NCBI GenBank assembly: GCA_025642075.2
Contig: JAODUO010000155.1
Span: forward strand, 127,501 to 191,500
Source of the DNA: Ridgeia piscesae
Taxonomy: Eukaryota; Annelida; Polychaeta; Sabellida; Siboglinidae
Reading direction: 5' to 3'
Length of the DNA stretch: 64,000 nucleotides
Position numbers and translations under genes: made by a program
Part shown: positions 1 to 11,300 of the stretch, one piece after another
How positions within the stretch are numbered: position 1 is the stretch's first letter
How the letters are laid out: each line of letters opens with the position of its first letter
Notes under the pieces: generated by a model
Database searches by the model: none
What the model saw: the letters and a program-made list of their open reading frames with translations, nothing else
What the model was told of the DNA's origin: nothing

Positions 1-614
1 TCTAATAATGTCCGACTGTCTTCACGTGACCAAAATTCAAAATGGCCGCCATTTTAAAAAACAATAGCCAAAATCGAGCATAACTGGATTTACAATAGAC
101 TTCTGAAGGGAGGTAATCGCAGCAACTTTACAATCTCCGTAGACTGGAGTTGTTTGTATGTAGATTGGAGTAACACGGAATATGACTTGTTATGAATCCA
201 GGGCAATTTCTACAACTAACTTGGAAATGAAGCAAAGACGCGGGGTACAGGGGGACAAGGGGCAGCCGCCCCTGGAATCTCGGGGGGGCAGACATGGTTA
301 GCCCCCCAACAAATTTAGAAGTTATGATAAGACGGCAGCGAAAATGTATCAACAGCGTGGGGCGCACACAGACACAGGCATGTGAAACAAGGATATTCGC
401 GGGTGAGTGTGAGGGCGAGGGTAGCATAGAAATGTCCCCTATGTAAAATAACTGCAAACAAACTGACGGTGATAAAGTCGTTAGCTTGCTGCTAGCTTGC
501 TGCATCAGCTGGGGTGTCTCATGACAGTAGAGATCTAATTGTTAAGGATGATCGGGTTGCCTTCGAGTGTTGGTAATTAATATATAGACATTAGGATCTT
601 GTAATTATAAAAAC

Positions 615-616
<2 letters not shown>
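1..616. other. No gene recognised; probable intron or 3' part of the reductase locus
   Basis: I see no coding exon here. A C/G-run segment at about 240-310 resembles the G-rich segment at 2225-2280 and may be a fragment of a dispersed repeat. The short open frame on the minus strand has no recognisable protein signature. Confidence 0.4.

Positions 617-676
<60 letters not shown>
617..676. repeat. (TA)n microsatellite
   Basis: Uninterrupted TA dinucleotide run of about 60 bp. Confidence 0.95.
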
Positions 677-682
<6 letters not shown>

Positions 683-1404
683 TGTTGTATTTCTTCCGAC
701 GGAGAAAGACATGAAACATTAGTTTGAATTTGTTATAATTGGGCGTCTTACCCCACAGCTGGGGCAAACTGTAATAACTCCGCTAGTCTGGCGAAACTTA
801 AGTGATGCCATATATAACATTGCTCGAAACCGTTAGATGTCATCACTGTTTTTTTATTAATTCACATGTTTCGGTGTTTAATAATACCAAATGTGTATAC
901 AGTACGTATGCTTTTGATAACAAAATTAAGTTCTAAAAATATATGTCCACAAAATAAAAAGTAAAGATGAGATGGAAAAACTAACAACGAAACATTTTCA
1001 TTTCTGTTTTTTGCTTAAGTGTAAGTTTAATGTTAATAGTTTTTTGTATTATCTAATATAAAGCTAATTTGTTATCACAAATTAGCCTTACAGCCAATCA
1101 TTGTCTCTATTCTATTCTGGGTTAAGGCCATCCCAGCCGTCATAAACGCAGAGCATATTTTCCCCAAGTAAGAGTCTTCAATTCAAAATGGCAGCCACCT
1201 CAAGGCGCCTGTGTAACCGAGGTTAGTATGATGCTGCTGTGAGAAAACTACCTAGAGATGAACATATACAAGAAGTGGAAGAAAATTTAAAGTAAAAAAA
1301 TTGGCATGGTCTGTGATGGGGATGGGAGACGTGAGAAGAAGACAGGAATGAGTCACTCCCTGACGCCGTCGACCCCTACCAGGCCAGTCTAAGGCAAACA
1401 ACAG
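677..1404. other. AT-rich DNA without a recognised gene
   Basis: No exon, RNA gene or clear repeat is visible. The right end probably already belongs to the degraded LINE that becomes recognisable from about 1405. Confidence 0.4.
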
Positions 1405-2222
1405 TCAACAGGTGTAGGCTTTCTCATAAACAAGAAATGGAAACACAATGTAGTGTGGGTAAACAGCATCACTCTCAGAAGAGTAGAACCTGGTCTGTGC
1501 ATAAGAAAGCGGTGCTAACTGAACCAAGGAGGCCAACGGCAGATGCACCAACAACATCACATCCAGACGAACACAAACAGTTCTTACAACGACGTGGATG
1601 AGACCTTAGGAAAACCAAACCACTACACGATAGTAAAGGAAGACTTCAATGCGCAAGTGTGGAAACGAACAAACCCTATGGAAACAGTAAAGGCAAACTT
1701 GGGCCTGCTATCAGAAACGAAAGAGGTAACACCTTGATAGAATGGGCAACATCAAGAAAATGTAAAATCATCAATATCGAGTTTGAGAAGGAAGCAGGGA
1801 GGAAGTGGACATGGAAAAATCTAAACGGAGTACCGAAGAACGAAATTGAATTTATCCTGATAAACAGGCTATACATAGTCACAGTCTCACAGACAGTCGT
1901 CAACAACGTCAACATTGGAAGTGATCACATCATCACAGAATGGTATAGTTTAAATTATCAACAACAAATTGGACGTAAAGATGGACAGAGAAAGTTAATG
2001 AACAAGAGGAAACCAAGATTAGACAATAAGAGTAGACACAAACATGATCAAAGAAGATCGAAGTCCAACTTGAATTGCGAAATCGTTTCGTGAAACTGCA
2101 AGAACAAACCTACTTTGATACCATGAGCGGAAACATTACAGATATGATTCAACAACGTTCGACAAACGGAGCCAAAGCAATCAGCAACACGAGCCCTGAT
2201 GAAGAAACGACGAGAACAAAGG
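1405..2222 (+). mobile_element. LINE fragment: endonuclease domain, decayed
   Basis: Reading the plus strand across frameshifts gives the second half of an apurinic-type endonuclease (exonuclease/endonuclease/phosphatase fold) as found in non-LTR retrotransposons. A GVGFLINKK-like motif lies near 1415, then a DFNAQV motif near 1650, the RNERGNTLIEWA segment near 1715-1750, a WTWKNLNG segment near 1810, a DYIL-like segment (EFILINR) near 1850 and the terminal GSDH motif near 1920-1930. The GSDH histidine is the usual catalytic residue of this fold. Stops and frame changes at about 1737 and 2093 show that the copy is dead. It lies downstream of exon 3 of the reductase gene, presumably in that gene's last intron, and is of the same general LINE type as the piece at 41009-41866. 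The family assignment is from memory of the motifs, not from a search. Confidence 0.75.
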
Positions 2223-2285
2223 CGTAGCCATATGGTGGGGGTAGGGGGGGCCGTGGCTCCCCAATCCCGGAAAAAATTTGGATGG
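2223..2285. repeat. G-rich dispersed repeat piece
   Basis: Starts directly where the LINE similarity ends and contains long G runs. The segment at 2985-3040 is a similar one in opposite sense (GGTGGTCCCCTCC, then TACGCCACTGG). Probably ends of one transposon or SINE family; unassigned. Confidence 0.3.
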
Positions 2286-2595
2286 TGTGGAACGGAGGAC
2301 CAATAACTCGCTGTCTGATTCATACAGAGTAACAAAGTACAGTGGCTTTCAAGATTCCAGTGTAAGATTTTCTCTCCCAGTCCTAACTTTTTCGCAAACA
2401 TTTCTCATCATTCAAATAGGATTAAATTAGGAATTATCCACTTCTGTCGCTGGCTGCAGAATAAGAGTTGACAGAGCAATGAAAATGTCATTATTTTCAA
2501 TGTTCATGATGGCTAATGGCTATTAAGGATTCAAAATAATAGTTGCCCGGTTACTAATCTAAGGTCAAATTGCGTTCTGTTATATTATTATTATT

Positions 2596-2628
2596 TTCTT
2601 GAATATGAATGGAATTCATATTCAAGAA
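2596..2628. repeat. Perfect 15-bp hairpin
   Basis: TTCTTGAATATGAAT at 2596-2610 is followed by a 3-nt loop (GGA) and its exact reverse complement at 2614-2628. Confidence 0.9.
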
Positions 2629-2629
2629 A

Positions 2630-2765
2630 CTAAAACTATGAATTCCTTTTCCATTGTCTTTTTTCTTCCTCTAACTTTGTTCTTACTACGTTCTCTGTCA
2701 GCAGACTCCAATTCCTTCTATCTATCATTTTTCCCATTCTTCTCCTACTCTTTCTATGTCACTTT
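2630..2765 (-). mobile_element. LINE 3'-end remnant
   Basis: On the minus strand, with frame changes, this reads ERVGEEW ... DRRNWSLLTENVV, the C-terminal signature of a non-LTR retrotransposon ORF2 (a W ... DR ... W ... L block after the reverse transcriptase). The same signature, [10 protein letters not shown], occurs on the minus strand near 26400, so these are two copies of one family. Confidence 0.5.
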
Positions 2766-2848
2766 TAATGCAATCCCCCATCGCAATTGAACTGCCAGCT
2801 ACATTGGTAAGTGAACTTGGATGTCATGTCGGTATTCATTTTAAGCGA

Positions 2849-2856
2849 TACACACA

Positions 2857-2904
<48 letters not shown>

Positions 2905-2919
2905 CCACACACGCACGCA

Positions 2920-2978
<59 letters not shown>
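2849..2978. repeat. (CACG)n / (CA)n compound microsatellite
   Basis: About 130 bp of CACG and CA units. The His/Thr/Arg and Val/Cys-rich open frames crossing it are artefacts of the repeat. Confidence 0.95.
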
Positions 2979-2981
<3 letters not shown>

Positions 2982-3240
2982 GCTTGGTTGTCGGGTGGTC
3001 CCCTCCAATGCAAAATCCTGGTTACGCCACTGGACGAGAAATGGTTGAAAACGGCAACCATTATTACAAATAACTAATACAGTATGCAGAAATATCTAAA
3101 ACTATCAAAACGAAAGCAAAAGAAGACATCGGGACATGCAACCAAGAGATCATACGAGAAACGAGCATGGCATCGAAGACACACGCGCACATGCATGATC
3201 AGTGTTGTTATTACAATCGCTGATTTGCGTTTGTGCCAAC

Positions 3241-4697
3241 CTTGTAACCGTGACGACCGAACTCGTCGGCAAGTAACTTCGCCATGTCTTCCAGCCATAT
3301 GTTGGCGGCGTGCACCAGGTGGCGTTCCCCTGCTGCTTGGGGCGCTGTCATCGCTCGGATGTGCGCGGTGGCGACGTCACGGACGTCGACGATGGGGAAG
3401 TTGAGATGAGGTATCATGGGCATCTGGCGCTCGAGTAACCGCTGTGGTAAGACCATGCTGCCCGACGACACGCTGCCCGACAGCACTGGGCCCATCACGT
3501 AACTCGGGTTGATCACCGTCAGCTCGAAACGTCTCTCTGGCGGCAACGCTTTCACGAAAGCCCAGGCCTTCTGCTCGGCCAGCACCTTGCTCTTGGCGTA
3601 CGCTGACAGGTGGCTGACAGAGTGAGGCCAGTCTCGCTCCGTGTACACCTTGCTTCCGTCGTCAGCTCCAGTCGTACCGGACACCGCGACAACGGAGCTC
3701 GTCAACACGACCCTCTGTACGCCATCGGTGACACTGAAGACAAATACGTAAATTCATCTACTAGCAATACATGTCAACGCAACCTTCTACCCATAGACCA
3801 CAGGCAGCATTAGAGGTAGACATGTCAATTAATGTCAATTAATCTATTAGGCCTATAGCAATACACGTCGATGCGACCCTCTGTACAACGTCGACGCCAC
3901 TGGAGGCAGGCACGCCAGTTTACCTACTAAACATGAGTCTCTGTACATGCCTACCTTCGATGATACTGCACGCAGACACGTCAATTCATCTTTTAGCAAC
4001 ACAAGTCAACACGACCTTCTGTGGGCCCGCGACTACATTCATACATTGAGTTAACCTAGCTAATCGCAGTACTTTCTGTTACATTTCTTGTATATAATGT
4101 TAAGGGTATGTGTAGAAAATGTTATTTAAGACACGTGAGATTACTAAACCTGCAAGCTTGGAGCACATTGACGGTTCCAGCAACGGCCGGTGTGACTACC
4201 TCCTTCTCGTCCCTCGGCTCCTCGGTCGGGAATGGACTCGCCGTGTGGATGACGAAGGTACAGCTGTGGACGGCGCGCTCCCACACCCGGCCGCCCTCCA
4301 ACAAGTCGGCCTCCATCAGCTGTAGAGGGTTGTCACCGGTCGGGGCGAGGGCCTTCAGGGCGTCTACCTATTTGCATTTTCTTTTCGTTTAACTACGATC
4401 ACTTAATTCGACATAACAGCAACATTATACAGGTCCCATTCTTTTATCTTCCTACTCATTCAAATCAAGTTGAACTTCAACATTCAGATTTATATCCGAC
4501 ATGCCCGCAAAACCCCGCGTCATCATCACAATGACTCGTCAATAAATATACAACAGATGCGTGTGTACCTTGGCGTTGTTCTTGAGACTGCGCACGGTTC
4601 CGCGGACCCGGTATCCGCCGCCCTGCAAGAGTTGCTGCACAACGTGCATGGCTATGTAGCCGGTGGCGCCTGTTACCAACACGATGGGTCGAGCCAT
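3241..4697 (-). CDS. Dihydroflavonol-4-reductase-like oxidoreductase (extended SDR), 3' end missing
   Basis: Three minus-strand exons, 4569-4697, 4150-4367 and 3241-3733, join in phase (43 codons, 72 codons plus a split codon, then the rest) to give 280 residues. All have GT-AG borders. The start MARPIVLVTGATGYIA carries the Rossmann NAD(P)-binding motif GATGYIA at residues 10-16. The active-site region follows: TSS at 127-129, and Tyr161/Lys165 in YAKSK. Then comes the INPSYVMGP segment typical of dihydroflavonol reductase, anthocyanidin reductase and cinnamoyl-CoA reductase relatives. Animal members are cytosolic NADPH oxidoreductases of uncertain substrate. The family is usually about 330-350 residues, so roughly 60 residues are missing. 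Exon 3 ends at AAG before a plausible but weak donor (GTTGGC), and no later exon is seen down to position 1, so the gene probably runs out of the window. An in-frame ATG at 4730 would add 11 residues; I prefer 4697 because the Rossmann strand starts there. Confidence 0.85.
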
Positions 4698-5465
4698 CGC
4701 TGTAGCTGACACTTGGTGCAGGCGAGGCACAATACCGCTATTAAAGATTGCGGAATCGCTCAGGTCATGACGTCAGATCTACAAGCGTGTCCGTGACGCA
4801 ATGCGGAGCGCGCGAACTTGAAAGAATGACTCGGGTGACTCGTGTGAATAATATAATGCCTATTATGAGTACCCTCCCTTTAGGCTAGGGCAACATTGTG
4901 AGGTGGTGTTATATGTGTAATTCGTCGACGATACCATCTACAACACGTGCTCGCCATCGAAGTCCTTCGATCTGATGACCGTAGGGGATTGGCTAGTCGT
5001 GTACACATGCGCGGTGGCATTCACGATACACGCTGAATACTACAAATATCAGTATAAATAAATTCATATCGCTGCGGTGCCAGAAATAAAATATCAACTG
5101 GTAATCATCTAGCACAATTCAACTTTGTTCACTTGTTTCATGTTGTTGTTTTTGTAGTATTTAGTATAGTGTTTGTAAAGTGTGCTTTCATTGTGTACAC
5201 ACGTGCTCATTTTACTCGCCGATAATAAGTGTATTTTGCGGGATTATGTTTCAGTAATGTAATTAACGAACTTACTGTGACAGTTTGAAACTATATATTC
5301 AGGCATTTCGCGCATGCGTATAATACCGACATTTGAGTTACCTAATAATAATAATGATAACAAATAATCGATGGTTGATGGCCAATATGCTACAAACAAA
5401 CATTTGATGCAAACAATTCTTCAGTATATGTTGACCACTGTATCTATTGCAGTCTAAACGTTCCA
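4698..5465. promoter_or_regulatory. Upstream region of the reductase gene
   Basis: No gene is visible. The promoter and 5' UTR of the minus-strand reductase should lie here. I see no reliable TATA box or named factor site. Confidence 0.3.
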
Positions 5466-5780
5466 CACCTGTCACGACACAAGGATGCCACCTCTGCACG
5501 GTCACGACCCAAGGATGCCACCTCTGCACCGTCACGATACAAGGATGCCACCTCTGCACCGCCACGACACAAGGATGCCACCTCTGCACCATCACGACAC
5601 AAGGATGCCACCTCTGCACCGTCACGACACAAGGATGCCACCTCTGCACCGTCACGATACAAGGATGCCACTTCTGCACCGTCACGATACAAGGATGCCA
5701 CCTCTGCACCGTCACGATACAAGGATGCCACCTCTGCACCGTCACGATACAAGGATGCCACCTCTGCACCGTCACGATCA
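5466..5780. repeat. 30-bp minisatellite, about 10.5 copies
   Basis: The unit contains AAGGATGCCACCTCTGCACC followed by GTCACGAYAC. The unit length is a multiple of three, so every frame without a stop stays open on both strands; no protein should be inferred. Variants are single-base (C/T in the GTCACGAYAC part). Confidence 0.95.
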
Positions 5781-5794
5781 CCCGGACAATTTGG

Positions 5795-5851
5795 TTAAAA
5801 GGCCACTTTTCTTTTAAGATTGGTCATCTTAAAAGAAAAGTGGCCTTTTAA
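5795..5851. repeat. Perfect 26-bp hairpin
   Basis: Arms 5795-5820 and 5826-5851 are exact reverse complements with a 5-nt loop (TGGTC). It sits just after the 30-bp minisatellite. Confidence 0.9.
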
Positions 5852-5980
5852 ACACTTACAGATAAGAAAATCCATTTTAAAGTACCACAACCGTTTCAAG
5901 AATAACTTACCTTGTCAACTGAAGATAATATTTGCATTGACTTTCCATACATAGATACCAGTTCATTGAATATGGAGTCA

Positions 5981-6357
5981 GACCACATTTGCATTTTCTA
6001 TAGGTGACCATTATAACGTTTCCTTCAGTTCCTACTAATCTTGATGAGATCTGTTATTAACAATTTCACAGCATATTTACCCTCCATAGACAGAAGTTCT
6101 GTGGAACATTCGTGAAATTCTCACACATCAGGCTCCCACAAACTTCTTTCAAACCTTACACCCCTTCATTTCTGCTTGAACCACCCACGGATTGCCTCTG
6201 ATTACAGAAATGCACCGACTGACAGCTGTCATAAGTTGACAGCTCTGATGCCACGCTGCACAAAAACATAATTTCTACTCACTCCACACTATATATGTGC
6301 TCACAACAATTCAGACAACCTGCGGACGAACAGCTTATTGTGGTTTTACATCATATA
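5981..6357 (+). mobile_element. Short internally deleted copy of the 31-kb transposon's left part
   Basis: From GACCACATTTGCATTTT onward this stretch aligns over about 380 bp with 30921-31370 (shared blocks include TGACAGCTGTCATAA and GCCACGCTGCACAAAAACA). It lacks about 34 bp at the position of 31141-31175 and about 40 bp before the CTTATTG block. No coding region is present, so it is a non-autonomous or truncated copy of the element carrying the Mutator-like transposase relic. Confidence 0.7.
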
Positions 6358-6741
6358 GGGAAAGCCAAACACATCTGTTCATCATTTTGTTGCCAATATA
6401 TAACGATAATAATTATTATGCCTCTGTTGATTTAATAGTGGAAAGCCTGTGATTGGTAAGATATAATTTTTTTTAAATACTATATGCATGAGTAACGATT
6501 ATTATAATAGGCTAGCTACGTCTGTTGAAAAGTCTCATAAAATAGTGCGTGCGTAGTGGGGAGTGCCTAGAAAATAGTCACGTAGTTTTCAAGAACGATT
6601 CGCTGACATGGCCCAGTGTATATTTATCAAGAAGACTTTGATGCAATAGTTATATTGCCATAACATTTTATGTGTGAGAGCATAAACTAATACATAAGAA
6701 CCACGCTGTGACAGTAGCAATTAGAGTTACTTTGGCATGGG

Positions 6742-6742
<1 letters not shown>
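6358..6742. other. No feature recognised
   Basis: AT-rich sequence with no exon or repeat that I can identify. Confidence 0.3.

Positions 6743-6796
<54 letters not shown>
6743..6796. repeat. (TA)n microsatellite
   Basis: About 54 bp of uninterrupted TA. Confidence 0.95.
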
Positions 6797-6802
<6 letters not shown>

Positions 6803-7055
6803 AAATATGAAAAAACGTATGTCTTACCATTACAATGCCAGTTGTCATAAGCAAGATATACGTTTTTTTCATACATTTACAAAGTAGGAAACACGGCCTA
6901 AAAAGGAATCCTTGATATCAAGTGATGCCTGTGATAAAAAAGGAAAGAACATAAAAAATGTCTACAACATGGTGAACCTCCTTACTCACTGCGTTCAACA
7001 GAGTTGAATGACGACTCACACAACTATTCAAGGCAAATAATGACTAGACAAAACC

Positions 7056-7150
7056 AGAGTGAGTGTGTGTGTGTGTGCGTGTGTATGTGTGAGTGCATGC
7101 GTGTGCGACTGTGCATGCATACATATGTGTGCACACATACATGCACACGC
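7056..7150. repeat. Degenerate (TG)n/(CA)n microsatellite
   Basis: Alternating GTGTGT and CATACA runs with interruptions. Confidence 0.85.
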
Positions 7151-7454
7151 ACATTTCAATGCAACGCGTCTGTACACTCAATATACAGTACAGTCCTTTC
7201 CAACATTCATGATCAACTTGCCGAGACATACCGATACCTGCGACCGCAATCGAGGAATGGCTGAGTTACTTGATACATGCCGTTAAGAGCATTATAACTG
7301 ACCCATGCATGCAGAGAACCTTAACAACAAACATGTCATCTTTGTCGAAATAACATCAGTCTCTTCACTACATACAATCTAGACCACATATATTGAAAAA
7401 AAAGTAAGTCTGACTTACCATTTCAATGCCCACTTCTAATAAGCAGACTGCAAA

Positions 7455-7740
7455 TTGTCCAGGCCAAAGCATACGTTCTGATATAGACAGTAACTCCAGT
7501 TGTTACCAACAGCGTCGTTCCAAACTAATATGTGATGGGTTGCATCTGGTCTTTTTTTCTAGACTAGAGTCAGCATGAATGATTCTGTTTTTGACCAAAT
7601 AGCTGACACGATGTGCCATCATAACTTTGTGTCCCCTGTACAAGAGTACAATTAATAGCACCATATATATAATAGTGATTAACAGTAATCTACACTTCTT
7701 TTGCAACTGTCGCATCACTTTGTCAAAGATATGCTTCATG
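7455..7740 (-). pseudogene. Possible first exon of a type II membrane protein, frameshifted
   Basis: The minus strand from an ATG near 7740 encodes a short basic head (QLQKKCR), a hydrophobic segment (LLLITIIYMVLLIVLLY) and a basic stem, the layout of a Golgi type II enzyme. Near 7555 a run of seven A residues is followed by a change of frame, after which the +1 frame reads WNDAVGNNWSYCLYQNVCFG, a Cys/Trp-rich stretch that looks protein-like and ends at a TAG near 7450. This could be a decayed glycosyltransferase or sulfotransferase exon; the Trp-x-x-Cys ... Asn-Val-Cys pattern loosely recalls GT61 enzymes. I see no further exons. The call is weak. Confidence 0.25.
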
Positions 7741-7745
7741 CTGGT

Positions 7746-8370
7746 AAAAAGAAACGAATTTATCGGCACCCGACACTGACATCTGAACAGCATTAATATT
7801 TGGGGCTTCAGCAACATTCCACTATCACGTACGTTGTCTCAGATTATATCAGGTGGTACTGTAGGATTTTCGGACTAATGCTCCGCATTGTCAGCTCAAG
7901 ACTGTTGATAAGGCTCTTTGAAAACCTCAATTTGCATTCCCTTTTGAGGCTAGGAAAAAACTTCAGGCTCTCCAGTAGTCTTTGATTTGTACCCCTTTTT
8001 GACTCACCAAAACCCCCCGCCTTCAGCCTCTTCAAAATCTACTTCTCTGAATATTGGAGGCCATTCTGTGTAATAGAAGAAATAGTGAGGGGGCTCAGCC
8101 ACCCAAAACCACACCAGTTCCAATGTCTCACTAATAAATCAAACAAGAAAGATAATTATTATGTTATGCCAAGGCAATAAATTGTAAAATGTTCCGTTTG
8201 GCCTTCCATATATGATATTCAACGGACTAGCATCTACGTATGGACAGCCAATGTAACCTTTGCTGTTCCTCAAGATTTCTTTTTTCTGGTAGTCCAGAAA
8301 ACCCTACATCTTAAAACCAAAATTGGCTTTTTAAACCAATGTTCAGGTTTGGTCAAAATTGTACCGATTT
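7746..8370. other. No feature recognised
   Basis: Unique-looking AT-rich sequence leading into the large minisatellite. Confidence 0.3.
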
Positions 8371-8377
8371 CTACTGG

Positions 8378-11300
8378 ACTACCATGTACTCACCCATCCT
8401 ATCACTGGATTACCATCTACTCACCCATCCTATCACTGGATTACCATGTACTCACCCATCCTATCACTGGACTACCATGTACTCACCCATCCTATCACTG
8501 GACTACCATCTACTCACCCATCTTATCACTGGACTACCATCTACTCACCCATCCTATCACTGGACTACCATCTATTCACCCATCCTATCACTGGACTACC
8601 ATCTACTCACCCATCCTATCACTGGACTACCATCTACTCACCCATCCTATCACTGGACTACCATCTACTCACCCATCCTATCACTGGACTACCATCTACT
8701 CACCCATCCTATCTCTGGACTACCATCTACTCACCCATCCTATCACTGGACTACCATCTACTCACCCATCCTATCACTGGACTACCATCTACTCACCCAT
8801 CCTATCACTGGACTACCATCTACTCACCCATCCTATCACTGGACTACCATCTACTAACCCATCCTATCACGGGAAACCTTTCCCCAAATGGTCCCTTCAC
8901 CCATCCTATCACTGGACTACCATGTACTCACCCATCCTATCACTGGACTACCATCTATTCACCCATCCTATCACTGGACTACCATCTACTCACCCATCCT
9001 ATCACTGGACTACCATCTACTCACCCATCCTATCACTATACTACCATCTACTCACCCATCCTACCACTGGACTACCATCTACTAACCCATCCTACCACTG
9101 GACTACCATCTACTCACCCATCCTATCACTGGACTACAATCTACTCACCCATCCTATCACTGGACTACCATCTACTCACCCATCCATCCTATCACTGGAC
9201 TACCATCTATTAACCCATCCTATCACTGGAATACCATCTACTCACCCATCCTATCACTGGACTACCATCTACTCACCCATCCTATCACTGGACTACCATC
9301 TACTCACCCATCCTATCACTGGACTACCATGTACTCACCCATCCTATCACTGGACTACCATCTACTCACCCATCCTATCACTGGACTACCATCTACTCAC
9401 CCATCCTATCACTGGACTACCATCTGCTCACCCATCCTATCACTGGACTACCATCTGCTCACCCATCCTATCACTGGACTACCATCTGCTCACCCATCCT
9501 ATCACTGGACTACCATCTACTCACCCATCCTATCACTGGACTACCATCTACTCACCCATCCTATCACTGGACTACCATCTACTCACCCATCCTATCACTG
9601 GACTACCATCTACTCACCCATCCTATCACTGGACTAGCTTCTACTCACCCATCCTACCACTGGACTACCATCTACTCACCCATCCTATCACTGGACTACC
9701 ATCTACTCACCCATCCTACCACTGGACTACCATCTACTCACCCATCCTACCACTGGACTACCATCTACTCACCCATCCTACCACTGGACTACCATCTACT
9801 CACCCATCCTATCACTGGACTACCATCTATTCACCCATCCTACCACTGGACTACCATCTACTCACCCATCCTACCACTGGACTACCATCTACTCACCCAT
9901 CCTACCACTGGACTACCATCTACTCACCATCCTACCACTGGACTACCATCTACTCACCCATCCTACCACTGGACTACCATCTACTCACCCATCCTACCAC
10001 TGGACTACCATCTACTCACCCATCCTACCACTGGACTACCATCTATTAACCCATCCTATCACTGGAATACCATCTACTCACCCATCCTATCACTGGACTA
10101 CCATCTACTCACCCATCCTATCACTGGACTACCATCTACTCACCCATCCTATCACTGGACTACCATCTACTCACCTATCCTATCACTGGACTATCATCTA
10201 CTCACCCATCCTATCACTGGACTACCATGTACTCACCCATCCTATCACTGGACTAGCTTCTACTCACCCATCCTACCACTGGACTACCATCTACTCACCC
10301 ATCCTACCACTGGACTACCATCTACTCACCCATCCTACACTGGACTACCATCTACTCACCCATCCTATCACTGGACTACCATCTACTCACCCATCCTACC
10401 ACTGGACTAGCATCTACTCACCCATCCTACCACTGGACTAGCATCTACTCACCCATCCTACCACTGGACTACCATCTACTCACCCATCCTACCACTGGAC
10501 TACCATCTACTCACCCATCCTACCACTGGACTACCATCTACTCACCCATCCTACCACTGGACTACCATCTACTCACCCATCCTATCACTGGACTACCATC
10601 TACTCACCCATCCTACCACTGGACTACCATCTACTCACCCATCCTACCACTGGACTACCATCTACTCACCCATCCTACCACTGGACTACCATCTACTCAC
10701 CCATCCTACCACTGGACTACCATCTACTCACCCATCCTACCACTGGACTACCATCTACTCACCCATCCTACCACTGGACTACCATCTACTCACCCATCCT
10801 ACCACTGGACTACCATCTACTCAGCCATCCTACCACTGGACTACCATCTACTCACCCATCCTACCACTGGACTACCATCTACTCAGCCATCCTACCACTG
10901 GACTACCATCTACTCACCCATCCTATCACTGGACTACCATCTACTCACCCATCCTATCACTGGACTACCATCTACTCACCCATCCTATCACTGGACTACC
11001 ATCTACTCACCCATCCTACCATTGGACTAGCTTCTACTCACCCATCCTACCACTGGACTACCATCTACTCACCCATCCTACCACTGGACTACCATCTACT
11101 CACCCATCCTACCACTGGACTACCATCTAACCCCACCCATATCCTACCCACCTGGACTAGCTTCTACTCACCCATCCTACCATTGGACTAGCTTCTACTC
11201 ACCCATCCTACCACTGGACTACCATCTACTCACCCATCCTACCACTGGACTACCATCTACTCACCCATCCTACCATCTACTCACCCATCCTACCACTGGA

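Noticed and set aside
8349..10049. 566-codon open frame with a 31-residue repeat (THPITGLPSTHPSYHWTTIY type)
   Set aside because: Product of the 31-bp minisatellite rotating through the three frames; overlapping frames are equally open and there is no unique flanking protein.
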